Of a stretch of 64,000 nt of DNA, positions 1 to 11,560 are shown piece after piece (position 1 is the first letter of the stretch; every line of letters begins with the position of its first letter). Origin of the DNA: Siphonodentalium dalli (lineage: Eukaryota; Mollusca; Scaphopoda; Gadilida; Siphonodentaliidae). The stretch lies in the NCBI GenBank assembly GCA_032622095.1, contig CP136065.1, positions 68,851,675 through 68,915,674 on the forward strand, given 5' to 3'. The translations under genes and the position numbers were made by a program. The notes beneath the pieces are model-generated. The model saw nothing but the letters and a program-made list of their open reading frames with translations, was not told the DNA's origin and ran no database searches.

Positions 1-629
1 TGGAAACCTATTTAACTTAAATGGGTTACCATGGATACCAGTACCTGTTGCAACTTGGTTTCCTGAAATCTTGACTTCTGTCCGGTGATTTGCTGTTTAT
101 TTGTATTGGTTGTGAGGGAATGAAGCCATTCTGGTGGTCGGCTGGAGCACTACGCGGGTAGTCTAGCGGACTAGTTGAGAACATTGTCGAACAAAGATCT
201 TGTGCCTCTAAACCAATTATGTATAGATCATCTCCGACACTCTCTCTGGAAAGAAGTTTGATACAGTAAATCAGAAAGGTAGAAATGACACATCGATTTG
301 GTGTGTGTATTTAAAAATAACAATGGCTTAATATGTAAATTTTGTACGAATTTGAGATTTGAAATAGTGGTGTCTCAACTTTACAGGTTGAACGTCGTCA
401 ACTTTACAGGTTGAACACAAAATAATTTATCAAAATATTTTGGATTTCTAAGTGGCGAAAAAATTGAAATCCTCAAAATAATATAGTCACCGAATTGTCA
501 AAGATACTTTAGATTGTTCTCCAGAAATAAATTAGTTCCTGTGATGCCACATCGTGGTTTGCGCTCCAAAATACACCTCATAATACTAGTATATGCCTTT
601 GAAATTTCCTCTTCTTGTGATGAATCTGT
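1..629. other. ATG13 intronic DNA, no exon recognised
   Basis: This AT-rich stretch lies downstream (in transcript terms) of ATG13 exon 2. I read both strands and found no reading frame resembling the serine-rich middle or C-terminal part of ATG13, so those exons presumably lie left of the window. Nothing else is recognised here. Confidence 0.4.
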
Positions 630-841
630 TTAAAGGCACATGACTGGTTGCGCTCCAAAATATACCTTATAATATTTGCCTTCGAACTCCTAGTATCGAA
701 ATACACAATGTAGGTCAATAAATAGCTGATCTACAATGTACCTACCGGTATCTACAAGCATTATATGTCATAGAAAGATGCATTGAAGTCATAAAAAATG
801 CAACTTTGAACACAATGTAAGAACTAGCCGTGTCCATTTAA
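630..841. mobile_element. TTAA-flanked MITE, family D (short copy)
   Basis: The element is bounded by TTAA on both sides. It starts TTAAAGGCACATGACTGG, continues with a 'gctccaaaatatacct' block, and ends near 'gtgtccatttaa'. The same sequence recurs at 30631-32320 and 37846-38267, which defines a family. This copy lacks the family's 3' half, the part with 'gatatggtagaaataaa'. TTAA duplications are typical of piggyBac-like and Kolobok-like elements. It has no coding capacity. Confidence 0.7.
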
Positions 842-950
842 GCCTTTATACTGGTATTCTCTTAACATCACTACAAATGAAGAATAGAACATTCCAATGA
901 ATTATTTTAGAAAAGAATAGAAAAATCCACTAAGAATTAGGGCCCTGAGA

Positions 951-1370
951 ATATTCGAGATTCAATTCGGTGTCTGTATCGCAGATTTGATTCTGTTTTG
1001 ACGTCGAATCTCTGACCCCGATTCAAATATCAAATTTGTCCCCATCATTGATGCAAATGTTGTTGTGAATTCTGCGCAGGTGATGATGAAATAGGAGTGA
1101 TGTACATGTTATATGCAGTATTTGTCGAAACAAGCCATATTCTGTTAAATTATCATAGGTTGGTTGACTTACATGTACATGTACAATGTAGCCTACGAAT
1201 AACGTCAAAAAGGGCACATATCCACAAGCACATAGCATTTTAGTATCAAAATTCACAACAGTACATCAATGATGGGGACAAATTGGATGTTCGTAAATAT
1301 TTGAATCAGGGGTCGGAATCGATGTCAACACCGAACCAGATCAGCGAAATCAAATTCAACCTCGATAAAT
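951..1370. mobile_element. Inverted-repeat element beside the ATG13 exon 2 donor
   Basis: The ends at about 951-1053 and 1264-1370 are imperfect inverted copies of each other. Both contain ATTCAAATAT and AATTTGTCCCCATCATTGATG-like blocks, with a few small insertions, and enclose about 210 bp. This is the structure of a MITE. A weak open frame inside looks like no protein. The right edge lies about 15 bp from the ATG13 exon 2 splice donor. No clear target-site duplication was found. Confidence 0.6.
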
Positions 1371-1390
1371 CAAATGGTTGTGTGAGATAC

Positions 1391-1950
1391 CTTGTGAATC
1401 CTCTAGCACATGGTTTTGGAGTAGTTGTCCTCCTTGGACTGTCAGGTTTGAAGTGATCATCTTTAACTTCTATCTGAATATTTTTTGGCTGTTTGTGTGG
1501 GGATATCAATAACTTTGTCCTGTAAGCGAGGTTTATCAATATTGTCCCTGTCGGTCCAGGAATAGCACCTATTTTAGCAGTCTTATACCCGTCACCAAGC
1601 TGGAAGAACTGTGGCTCACCGGAGTAGATCCTATAACAGATCACAAAGTCATCGGAACACGAGCCTTGTTGCCGTGACAGTTTATAAGCCGGCGTAACCC
1701 TCGATACACTGAACAGTGACTTGAGAGCGATGCCCATCCTGTTATACACAGTGTAACATACCCGAGCAGTAGAATCACATAGTGCTGTGTTAAAGCCGAT
1801 GTACCACGTCTCCAGAACCATACAGTCACCTTCTGAAGTCCGTAGTGAGATATCGACACATATGTTCTGGGATAACATCTGTTGCTGTGTCGACAATGCT
1901 TTCTTCGCCTCAGAGTGCACTTCTGGTATGTCACGTATAGCAAGGTTGAA
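1391..1950 (-). CDS. ATG13: ATG13, coding exon 2 (HORMA domain)
   Basis: This exon encodes most of the HORMA domain of autophagy-related protein 13, the scaffold of the ULK1/Atg1-FIP200-ATG101 kinase complex that starts autophagosome formation in the cytosol. Read from 1950 leftwards it gives about 186 codons, residues 55-240. Family landmarks are FNLAIRDIPEV at the start, then ISLRTSEGD, the strongly conserved RVTPAYKLSR, and a CYRIYSGEPQ block. The acceptor is a good polypyrimidine tract ending CTTTCCAG just before 1950. The donor is AG|GTATCT, with GT at 1390-1389. Exon 1 ends in phase 0 at 10751 and joins in frame as ADW|FNLAIRD, matching the animal protein. The exon ends two bases into a codon. 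Past residue 200 it enters a Lys/Pro/Ser/Thr-rich segment, as expected where the disordered middle region begins. Later exons lie outside the window. Confidence 0.95.
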
Positions 1951-2953
1951 CTGGAAAGAGAAAAGGATCATTAATAATCTCTCCTCCAGGTTCACATTTT
2001 GTAAATAAAAAAGGGCATATACATGTACACCATACAGTATGTAAAGCATGCGCAATAAGTACTAGTAAAAACACTGTGGTGACCACACTAAGACTGGAGG
2101 GGTTAGGTTACTACGTTGTCAGATTTTTGCAGTTTTAGACCAGGAATCTGTCCATTCAAAAAGAGACACTGAGAGCATGCAAATAAACAGACCTTAGAGT
2201 TGCAGAAACTAGAGACAGTTAACTGAAAAACTCAGTCGGTTTCGGTTATGTCTGTTAACCGAAACTGCCATCATCACAAAAAAACCTGTTCTTTCGGTTA
2301 TGGCAACTCACTAACTCGCATGCTTCAAACATAAAAACATGGCCGAAAAGCGCCGTTTTGGGCATACTTTCAGTTCCCCAGTCCAGCGATGTTAATCTCC
2401 AACCCCTCTACCAGAAGAGCTGTGTTCCGGGCCCCATTTCAGTTTAGGCATACTAATATTTATTTTATTTTAATCAATATTAATCATCAAACAGAACACT
2501 CGCCATTCGCCATACCACAACCGCACACACTTAAATGTAATCGGAAAGTCAGCTTCACCCCGAGAAAACAATCACCAATTTTTCTATTTATAAGCTATTG
2601 CAGTGTCTTTAGAGCACGCACAATGAGGCCACGCACATGGTGGTTTCAGCGATTTGGTTCCATATGGGGACTATTAAATTCATGTCAATTTGTCTATATA
2701 TGCTGTCATGTGCACAGCTGCCCATAGTTACATTGTATTTCAAATTAGTCAGGAATAATCCTGGACATTCTGGGAAACGGTCTGGAACACCTGCAATTGG
2801 GAAAAATATACACCGTAGAGGGGTAATCTGGGAACTTCATCGAATTTAAATACTCAAATTAAACACGTGTTTTTATAAGACTCTTATTGACATTGACTCG
2901 TCAATGAGTATATAGAGTTATCCTTCTTCCATTGTGATCTTCAAATTCACTGC

Positions 2954-3354
2954 TTAACCCTTTACCCAACAAACTGGCCAAAACCGGCCAAATAAAGCTT
3001 CAACAGCCTAAAATATCTTCGGTCTGTCTCAATAGAACCATACAAATATGGATATCATTGGAACCGGCTCCTTGACCACATTGTGATAGTTACAGTTATG
3101 CCCTGTGCCAATGCATTCTCTTATATATGCGAGTCGACCATAGGTCGCCTCGAATATATAAGAGAATGCATTGGCCTAAAAAAAATCTTTTTTAAACACT
3201 TTTTACCATTTTTTCTTAACATTCTTTAACAATTTTATAATTTTTAATGTGTTAAGCCAATGCATTCTCTTATATATGCGAGGCGACCTATGGTCGACTC
3301 GCATATATAAGAGAATGCATTGGCACAGGGCCCTTCTGTTGGGTAAAGGGTTAA
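2954..3354. mobile_element. TTAA-flanked MITE, family A, copy 1
   Basis: TTAA stands at both edges (2954-2957 and 3351-3354), followed inwards by the terminal repeat CCCTTTACCCAACA. The CCC-next-to-TTAA arrangement is that of piggyBac-like elements. Inside are two 69-bp palindromes (3107-3175 and 3256-3324) in opposite orientation. They are separated by an A/T-rich centre containing TTCTTTAACAATTTTATAA. A near-identical copy is at 30714-31114. There is no coding capacity. Confidence 0.85.
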
Positions 3355-4059
3355 ATCTCCAGTTGAGTATGCAGTTTAGCTATGCCATAATCATGTTATA
3401 TAAAGTTTTGTTTTTCTTGTTATAGGGATCACTACCGCTGTCAATAAGACAAAAGGGCCATTCAACCGAAATTGACATATCACTATAATCAAAGTAATTG
3501 ACTTGAAAAACGGGGTTATACCCTGGATATATACTGTATCCAGTGGTATTGAAATAGTCATTGTGGTGGAGTTACAGTACCGTTCAGGCTTTCCGCCAGG
3601 TTTTGGGGAATGGGTCCTGTATCCGCCGAGGGGGAAATGCAGTCAATGTTTTCAATGTCGTGGAAACACTAGTGGACATACTTTTGTTGTATCGGCCAAT
3701 AGAAGAATCAGAGAGTAGATTTGCAAATCGTTTTGCATCCATTTTCTACCCAAGTTACTATGCTATCAACCGCAATAACTTTAAAACCTAGAAAATTTAT
3801 TAGATAAAAATTAATTGCCAGGTTAATGTCACCGGTGGTGAAGGCCTTGCATTGTTCCCAGTATACGGAAACGCGCCCGTTGAACGACTCACTATTCAAG
3901 ACTCGGCAGATACTAATGCATAACATTGCCGGAATATAATACTCAGCAGATAGACGATTAGCAGGTTGGAACCAATGAAGGAATATAATTAAAGGCGCAA
4001 TGTTTTAGTTCTAAATATCAAGCTAAATTATAATAAACATAGACAAGATGCTTTGAAAA

Positions 4060-5210
4060 TGAAAGTGTCAATGACACTGTAGCTCAACTTGGAAAGGGAA
4101 TAATTTCATGTGTTACAGTCAATGGAGTGATTAGGAATGTGGAAAGTTGAAAGGCCTAGTAATGCAAAGAGTGAAATCCAAGATGGCCGCTGGCAGCCAT
4201 GTTTTTTTGCCGAATGACCCCAAAATGACTCATTCCCATCTACATGTCATTAACATCCATCACAAATTTCATGATGATCCGACAAAAGATACGACCTGTA
4301 GCCTGTGTCAAAGAATTTAGTCATGTAAAGAGTAAATTCCAAGATGGCTGCTGGCGGCCATTTTTTTGGCTGAATTACCCCAAAATGATTCGTTCCCATC
4401 TACATGTCATTGTTAACATCCATGACTAATTTCATGATGATCCGACCAAAGCTACGACCTGTAGCCCGTGCCAAAGATTTAGTCAAGCAAAGAGTAAAAT
4501 TCAAGATGGCCGCTGGTGGCCATGTTTTTTTGCCAAATGACCCCAAAATTACTCATTCTCATCTAGATGTCAATGTCAACAGCCATGACAAATCTCATAA
4601 TGATCCGACCAAAGGTACGACCTGTAGCCCGTGCCAAAGGATTTAGTCATGCAAAGAGTAAAATCCAAGATGGCTGCTGGCGGCCATGGTTTTTGGCCCA
4701 ATGACCCCAAAATGGCTCGTTCCCATCTACATGTCATTGTTAACATCCATGACAAATTTCATGAAGATCCAACCAAAGCTATGACCTGTAGCCCGTGCCA
4801 AAGGATTTAGTCATGCAAAGAGTAAAATCCAAGATGGCTGCTGGCGGCCATGTTTTTTGGCCAAACGACCCCAAAATGACTCGTTCCCATCTACATGTCA
4901 ATATTAACATCGAAGACAAATTTCATGATGATCAGACAAACAGTACGACCTGTAGCCCGTGCTAATGGATTGAATTTTGAAATCCAAGATGGCCACTGGC
5001 GGCCATGTTTTTTTGCCGAATGACCCCAAAATGACTCGTTCCCATCTACATGTCAATGTCAACAGCCATGACAAATTTCATCCAACCAAAGGTACGATAT
5101 GTAGCCCGTGCTAAAGGAAATTGTTGACGAGTCACGCACACACACACTGACAACGGATACCAAGCCATGGCAATAGCTCAAACTTTACAAAGTAAAGTTG
5201 AGCTAAAAAT
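4060..5210. repeat. Six-unit ~160-bp tandem array with conserved ends
   Basis: Six degenerate units carry 'aagatggc' at 4180, 4341, 4503, 4667, 4831 and 4986, giving a period of 155-164 bp. Each contains a 'ggcggccatg' block, 'accccaaaatgactc', 'tctacatgtcat' and 'tacgacctgtagcccgtgc'. The left flank has 'gtcaatgacactgtagctca'. The right flank has an AGTAAAGTTGAGCTA-type end. The same left-end sequence recurs at about 11369, so the array appears to be the body of a mobile repeat and not a local expansion. The short open frames inside are not credible genes. Confidence 0.8.
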
Positions 5211-5822
5211 GGAGTGATATATATATTTTACGAAGATAGAATCAGTGGGTATGATTAAATTATCGGTAGTCATTATTCGTAACCTAACAGCAGCAACGTA
5301 ACCAGCGGACTCCAAAGCATGTGTTCTAGCGATGTCGGGTTTGATCACTTCCTCAGTTCATCTAACTGTGTCTGCAGGTTGGAGGTAGCGTGCAATGTGC
5401 AGAGCCGTGTGTGCTCATTCAGAATCCGGAGCATTTCAGTAAAAACTAAATAAAGTGTACTCTATATTCTAAATGGAACACATCGACCCTGCACGTTGAA
5501 TGTTAGCTCCGGCCTACAGATATAGTGACATCCAACTTTTAGTGTTAGATCGGTCCGAGTGTGTATTCTCACTAGAATTTAAAATAAAGTTGACAACTAT
5601 TTAAATTTCTTAGCACTGTCCCAACAAAATTGAGAAGTAAACATCTTTATACATATGGAATATGTCCTGTGGTATGAGAGAAGGGGAAAAATTGGCTGGG
5701 GGGATGAGACCCTTAAAGGGACCCCCCGCCCTACTAGCGGAAAGCCTGGGTTATTATACCGCGGCCTGTTAGCTAGTCACCACAGCAAAAGTTGAAGAAA
5801 TTATATGTCCATGAGGATCTTG

Positions 5823-5884
5823 TTAACCCTTTCAGTGCCAAGACCGATTTTTGTATCAACCCATATTTTTGACTTGGCACTTAA
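5823..5884. mobile_element. Remnant of a palindromic TTAA MITE
   Basis: It begins TTAACCCTTTCAGTGCCAAG and ends ACTTGGCAC followed by TTAA. Both ends match the 47465-47643 palindrome, but most of the middle is missing. It abuts the start of the next TTAA element at 5881. Confidence 0.6.
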
Positions 5885-6330
5885 AGATACAGTAAGCGTT
5901 GGCAGTGGGTATTGCTGTTAAAATAGTCACATCCGTTAAATCTGCCATAACAAATAATATTATATTATAGACAAACTTTATTCTTATACCAATCATAAAT
6001 ATTACGTAAATTGCACCATATTATTGTCATATTAGTACTGTGTTATGTAAACAAACGCCATGTAAAGAGAATGCGATAAGCAAAACACTATACACCAAGG
6101 ACACCCTCACTAATTGAACTTTTGTTAGAAACGCCACCAAGTTGTTTACAACATACCGGTATAGCTATCGATAGTCTTCACCTCTCAAGATTTTGGTGTT
6201 GAATGGGTCACCATGAATCACTCTCCGAAACAATTGCCAGGGTGTTAAGTGTGTTGCTTATCCCTCACTATTTACGTGCTGTATATAAACAAATGCTTGG
6301 CTCACACAAAGTGTGTTTTGTGGAAAATAA
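5881..6330. mobile_element. Diverged family C MITE (partial)
   Basis: It starts TTAAAGATACAGTAAGCG and follows the family C order: a 'ggcagtgggta' block, then 'gacaaactttattc', then 'gttatgtaaacaaa'. The intact copies are at 16416, 36098, 54325 and 58469. The right end is too diverged to place, so the end coordinate is approximate. Confidence 0.45.
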
Positions 6331-6984
6331 CTCATTCATATGATCATTATTATATACTATTAGTATATTCTTGGGGAAATTTTCATAATTTGGTAACTGT
6401 TATTTCTAAATTATAACATATGATGCCATAAGGAGAATTACTGCATTTTATTTTCATGCCTGTGAACCATGACTGCATGCATCATGGCACAACCGCGGTA
6501 CACACAGTGTTGAAGTGGTTAACCTCACCATGGTGTTGGAGGTAACCAAGGTACCGGTATAGTAACGCAGTATTACCAGGGGTGACACCATGTTAAAGAT
6601 GGTCAATTACTTTAAGTACATGTATACCGTAGCTGTAAAGTCAAGTTGGGAGAATGAGATCAGGAATTTTCAGATGGTAAATTGGGAAAAAACAAGTCTA
6701 TTTTGCATTGGGAATAGGGCCGAATATCGGCACCTGGGGCTACCAAAGATTATCCCTGAATTAGTATCATCCTAATGCAGATAATTCTTTGCAAAAACAT
6801 TGCAAATAATGGAAGGTACCGGTATATACAATTACCTGTACATTTGTATATATTTTGTAATATACCTCATTCAAGTATCATTTAATATCAGTTTATTTGG
6901 CTGTATATCATAATACAAATGTACATACACGTGGTTAAATAAAACCAAAACCGAAAACTCGACTCTTTGATTCATGGTTAAGTA

Positions 6985-7337
6985 CCCCGCTCGACAAAAC
7001 AAGTGTCCATTGGCACCGCGGTGTATTTGCCGTTCGGCCGCGGTGTCAGTGTTTGTAACTGCGGTTGAGCACTGCGGCCGAACGGCAAGTAGACCATGGC
7101 CGAAAGGCAACTACAACGCGGCCGAATGGCATGTGCACCGTGGTTAGATTTCTGGTTTGTATCATCTTTTTTTCAGTTTAATGAACGTACACCGCAGCAA
7201 CTACACCATGGCCGAATGGCAAGTACACTGCGGCCCAACTGTAGTTAGCCGGTGGAGCCGCAGTGTTGTTGCATTTCGGCCGCAGTGGCAACGCTAACCG
7301 CACCGTGGTTAAGTGGACACTTGTTTGTCCAGCAGGG
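6985..7337. mobile_element. TA-flanked GC-rich MITE, family I, copy 1
   Basis: It is flanked by TA on both sides. The terminal repeats are CCCCGCTCGACAAAACAAG and, on the opposite strand at the right, CCCTGCTGGACAAACAAG. The interior is full of short 'gccgttcggccgc' and 'cggccgaatggc' palindromic units, much richer in G+C than the surroundings. TA duplication is a trait of Tc1/mariner-type insertion. A second copy in the opposite orientation is at 10188-10570. Confidence 0.75.
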
Positions 7338-9546
7338 TATAACCAAAACCGAACCGAAACCAAATGTAATTTCAAAACCGCACATCTCTAGCAGAAACAA
7401 TTACAACAAGGTCTCCTATTTTCATTGTTTTGGTCATTGAGGTGTGTGTAGGAAGAGAGTGTGATATATCTCATCATGCCATGAATCTCGACAGGGAACC
7501 TTATACTCTAGTGTCCCGAATAGAAGAACAGACCGGAATAGTAGTACAGGGTGGACGACTGGGAAATTTCAATAATAGAACAAACCAGAATAGAAGTACA
7601 GGACGGACAAATTCTTAGATGTCTCAATATTCGAACAAGCCGATCATTGGCTATCAATCTGTTAACCATCCCTTGGTATTTGCTGGCACTTGAGTGTCCA
7701 TAACTGTAAATTGAATTCAAAGTCAATGACATCACGTTTTCGATATCTACCAGTACCAATATTGGTACATGTATAAGTATTACCATTGTTACATGTTCTA
7801 CTAGTGGTAACTTTAGTAGTGCAAGTACAAGCTTATGCACTCCAGTAAATGTGCTTAAATCACTTGTGGCATAGACCGTCGTTCGTGGTGGTAACTTTAG
7901 ATGGGGTTGAGTGTCATGACATGGATGCGGAATTGGCTGTTGCCAGCTGTGGCTTATACATTTGTCAGTAAAAAGCTACAGCTTGTCACAGCTGGCACTT
8001 TTAATACTATTATGTCAGATTGAAAAAATAATAAACATATAGCATGGTTTCCGCCAGGCCGGCTGCGGGTCCGTCATACGGACCCATTCCCCTCGAAGAT
8101 GATCTGTTTGATTCATGCATGTACCAAATGTCAGTAGCAATATGTCGTAAAAAATTCCGGCTGCAACAGGAGTTCGGGAGTTAAACAGAATACTGGAGAA
8201 AAAGCGGGTCAGATAGCGACATTAGATACAGCGTAATACATGTCGCGGTAACATCAAAGAATGCCGGACTGTTGAGTACAGATGTTTTTGTGCACGGGAT
8301 TCCATGGATGAAACTACTCAGACTCGAAGACCCCGTCCTATCGTACAATTACATAATTGGATCAAAGAACACCTAATTGCTGAGTCGGGACATTTTTATG
8401 CACGGGATTTTCGTGGATGAAACTACTCAATGTTGATCATTTATCTTATTGCTGTATTATCATTTGTTTTGAGTTCGATGTCAGTGAAGTTCCTGAAAAA
8501 AACATGTGATTCTCTACGTGTGTTGATTATTATGCGTATATTGCCATGCATACTCAATAAAATCCCAAAGTGATTTATTTCACAATAATACGGAACCTGT
8601 CCTGTCTTTATAGCGCGAATTCATAGTGACAACACCATTCATTTGAGCCATATTACACGCATGGAGGATAAACACAAACACATACCCTCCCCCCCAATAT
8701 GGAGATAAAGTCAAAGTACAGTCAATAATAGTTTCGTTGTCCCGCCTGGGTCCCCAAGCACAATCAACGACACACATGTTCACATTTCCAGCCGAAACTC
8801 AATTATATTTTATAAAACGTTGGCTAAAACTCTGTTCTATAGCTGCGGTCGATCGTCAGTTGTTGGCCTATACAGACTATTGAACAAGCTACGCGTTCCA
8901 AGTGAAAGACTTCGCTACCATTCGTATTTCGCCGCTATAAAAATATACTCCAGACAACCCTGCAGTATGATGTCACAGCGCACAAAGAGTTTTACGATTG
9001 ACAGAATACATGTACATACATGTAATCCTGTCAGTTTAATTTCCACGGACGCTACTTGAAATTCTAAAAAATACTTTATTCAATTCTCCTTGCGTGGTAT
9101 TATTGGTCAATGCGTAGATGCTTTTTAGTGTTTATATTCATTATATCTTATTGTAAGTTATAAATGTGTAAACACTGTAACTCGTAGCTCGTTATTTATA
9201 TAGTATTCAATCAGACGTAAACAGAATTAATGCACCCACGGAAATGATCGACTTGCATAATATACGTAGCTTTGGATTGCTTTGTGGGACACTCAGGTGC
9301 AAGGAAATGGCTACTTTTAAGTGTCAAATAACAAAATTTTCACCCCACAGGACGAACCATGGTCGTCCCGTCACGTTATGTGTTTCTCCAATACGGACTC
9401 ATTTATTTCCCACTGGCGGAAACCCTGCATATAGACCGGAATAAGCTCATACAGGGCAGCAATTTTCATGAAAAAAAATAAAAATACACGTACCGGTATG
9501 TTATTCGGGACACTAGAGTAAAGTCTAAAAATAACACAGGAGTTAT

Positions 9547-9952
9547 TGTCAATTCCTTAATAATGCACCGGTACTTCACAGTACTAGTAGGTGAAGGACC
9601 CAATTGCATGCTTTTCTGTGACTTTTGTCAAGTTTAGTGAGCCGGCATCACAATAAATATTGAATCAATTACCAGCCCTCGAAATTAGGAAAAATGTCCC
9701 ATGGCAAATATAATGCTGTGGCATGCTAGATTCTTATTGCTGTGGCCAATTTCGAGGACTGTGTTACACAGGAGAAATTCCAGAAATGTAAGAGATGCAA
9801 AGCAAAATCAGAAAAAGAAATACATTCCCTGCATATTTTTCGACTTTATATTAAGGTTCCCTGTCAAAACTTCAAAAAGTTCCCAGGTTTTGTACTGGTG
9901 GAATATGATCTCTACGGGTGTTAGCCAGAGTAGAGATTCATGGCATTATCTA
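9547..9952. mobile_element. Family J MITE, partial copy
   Basis: It matches the bodies at 19563-20820 and 26498-27006: 'gtgaaggaccc', 'gtgagccggcatc' and 'aaggttccctgtcaaaac'. It ends in the family terminal block 'gtagagattcatggca'. The left terminus is missing or scrambled. The open frames inside match nothing known. Confidence 0.55.
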
Positions 9953-10187
9953 AGTGGGTGAGCAGAAATGACTTGAGGGAGATTCCCAAGTCTGATGTCC
10001 CAAATGAAGAGTGTAGTCGGAATCACGTTCTTGTATGTGTTCACAAACTGTAGACCCTCTCCCCCTCCCCCAAAATGTAATCTGCGAGGGACAATTTTAA
10101 CACTGAGAACAGACCAAGATCATTTGCGCGGAATAGGATTTTCACTCCGCGAATATCCAAACCAGTCAAACGAGATGTCATGGTGTA

Positions 10188-10570
10188 CCCTGCTGGACAA
10201 AACAATTGTCCACTTAACTGCGGTGCGGTTAGCGTTGCCACCGCAGCCGAAATGCAACTACACCGCGGCTCCACCGGCTAACTACAGTTGGGCCGCAGTA
10301 TAATTGCCATTCAGCATGGTGTAGTTGCCACGGTGTACTTTCATCAAACTGAAAAAAGACAATACAAACCAGAAATCTAACCACGGTGTACATGCCATTC
10401 GACTGCGAGGGTAGTTGCCTTTCGGCCGCAGTGAACTTGCTGTTTGCCGCAGTGTCTGAGTGTACTTGCCGTTCGGCCCGCCGTGCTCAACTGCAGTTAC
10501 AAACTCTGACACCGCGGCCGAACGGCAAATACACCACGGTGCCAATGGACACTTGTTTTGTCCAGCAGGG
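10188..10570. mobile_element. TA-flanked GC-rich MITE, family I, copy 2
   Basis: It is flanked by TA (10186-10187 and 10571-10572). The termini are CCCTGCTGGACAAAAC and its complement GTTTTGTCCAGCAGGG. Relative to 6985-7337 the core is inverted. Both copies lie in ATG13 intron 1 about 3 kb apart and could pair in the transcript. It lies about 180 bp from the ATG13 exon 1 donor. Confidence 0.8.
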
Positions 10571-10750
10571 TATGTGGGCCAGTTCTCGATGTTCAAATTA
10601 TTAAGAACCTGTTGTCGGTGTTCAGTCTTGGTAAACTATACTCTTAGCGAACAATCAAAAACATGGTTTTGAATACACATGAAGACATTTGGAACTTGAA
10701 GTTCCAACTTCCAGATCTGTTGTCGTTGATGAAAATTTTAATTTACAAAC

Positions 10751-10912
10751 CCAGTCTGCTCCAGTAGACACTGGTCGTGATTTGCTTTTCAGTTTCTCTC
10801 CTAATCTAGACTGAACTATGATCTGCAAACTCTTGTAAATGAGAAATTTGGTAAATTTCTCGAAATCTTTCTTGTCTTGTGTTCCTAATCTGTTTGACGT
10901 GGAAGCTGCCAT
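10751..10912 (-). CDS. ATG13: ATG13, coding exon 1 (N-terminus)
   Basis: This is the first coding exon of ATG13, 54 codons read leftwards from the ATG at 10912-10910. The start sits in a favourable context (AAAATGG). After a short variable head, the segment DKKDFEKFTKFLIYKSLQII followed by VQSRLGEK is the conserved opening helix of the ATG13 HORMA domain, and it ends STGADW. The donor directly after TGG is GTTTGT, phase 0. It joins to FNLAIRD at 1950 with no residues missing compared with the animal family. In other species this N-terminal half binds ATG101. No TATA box or other promoter element could be assigned to the right of the ATG, and a non-coding first exon cannot be excluded. ATG13 and the SLC9B2-type gene are divergent, with about 16 kb between their start codons. 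Confidence 0.95.
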
Positions 10913-11368
10913 TTTGTTGTTGATTAGCCCTATTTATTCCCTCGATTATCTTGTCATTTCGCATAAATGAAGATAGTCATGACAAATGATTACTATTGGT
11001 ATGTCCTATGTCACAACTACGATGAGATCGAACAAATAATTTCAATAGAAAGTCTTCTAAATCCACACAAATTAGCTTCGAATATGAAATATGGAGCAAA
11101 CATCGCTCTTCCATGTTTACAGAATTTCGTTAAAAGGTCACATCCGGATCAAAGGTCACCTTCATGTACCGGTACGTTCCTTTACACGTATTGCCGGTTG
11201 CTCTCCGGTTTTGCATATGGACACCAACAGCTTGAACAGGTGGTCGATGTTAGTGTATTGTGCATCTCTGTCTTCTCTGTGAACATGTATTGGAGTGAGG
11301 TCCAAACTGCACTGTAAACTGCTATAGAATGGTGATAATTATTATAAATTAGCACACGCCATGCAGAA

Positions 11369-11560
11369 TGAAAGTGTCAATGACAATGTAGCTCAACTCC
11401 GAGGTTGATAATTTCACGTGTTACACCCAATGGAGACATCAGGAAGGTGGAAAGTTGAAATGTCTAAGTAATAGTAGGTGTCAACATGAAAAAAAATTAA
11501 TTATATATATATATATATTATATATATATATATATATATTCAATATGGCCGCTGGCGCCT
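11369..11560. repeat. Second copy of the 160-bp array's left end, plus an AT microsatellite
   Basis: Positions 11369-11460 repeat the left flank of the 4060-5210 array ('gaaagtgtcaatgac', 'gtagctcaact', 'aggtggaaagttgaaa'). An (AT)n run follows at about 11500-11540. After it come a single degenerate 'atggccgctggcg' unit and the rest of a decayed copy. No gene was seen on to 12230. Confidence 0.6.

Larger units (their letters stand above)
1951..10750 (-). other. ATG13: ATG13 intron 1 (8.8 kb)
   Basis: The intron lies between the GTTTGT donor of exon 1 (10750-10745) and the CTTTCCAG acceptor of exon 2. No further exon is needed, because the two flanking exons join directly into a normal ATG13 N-terminus. 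It holds TTAA MITEs, a 160-bp tandem array, two TA-flanked MITEs and part of another MITE. The stretches 1951-2953, 3355-4059, 5211-5822, 7338-9546 and 9953-10187 hold no recognised gene. Terminal remnants resembling 'gctttccgcca' or 'ggcggaaaccctg' occur near 3587, 5738, 8046 and 9416. Confidence 0.85.

Noticed and set aside
120-185. Possible tRNA-like or SINE head (GGCTGGAGCACTACGCGGGTAG)
   Set aside because: No cloverleaf can be drawn, and no B box is found at the right distance.
1023-1256. 77-codon minus-strand frame next to ATG13 exon 2, considered as another ATG13 exon
   Set aside because: It lies in the loop of an inverted-repeat element and shows no similarity to ATG13.
3101-3330. 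CRISPR-like paired repeats
   Set aside because: There are only two copies per locus, they are in inverted orientation within a TTAA-flanked eukaryotic MITE, and there are no spacers or cas genes.
10282-10672. Several overlapping 70-105 codon frames on both strands
   Set aside because: They lie in the GC-rich TA-flanked MITE, where palindromic units remove stop codons.
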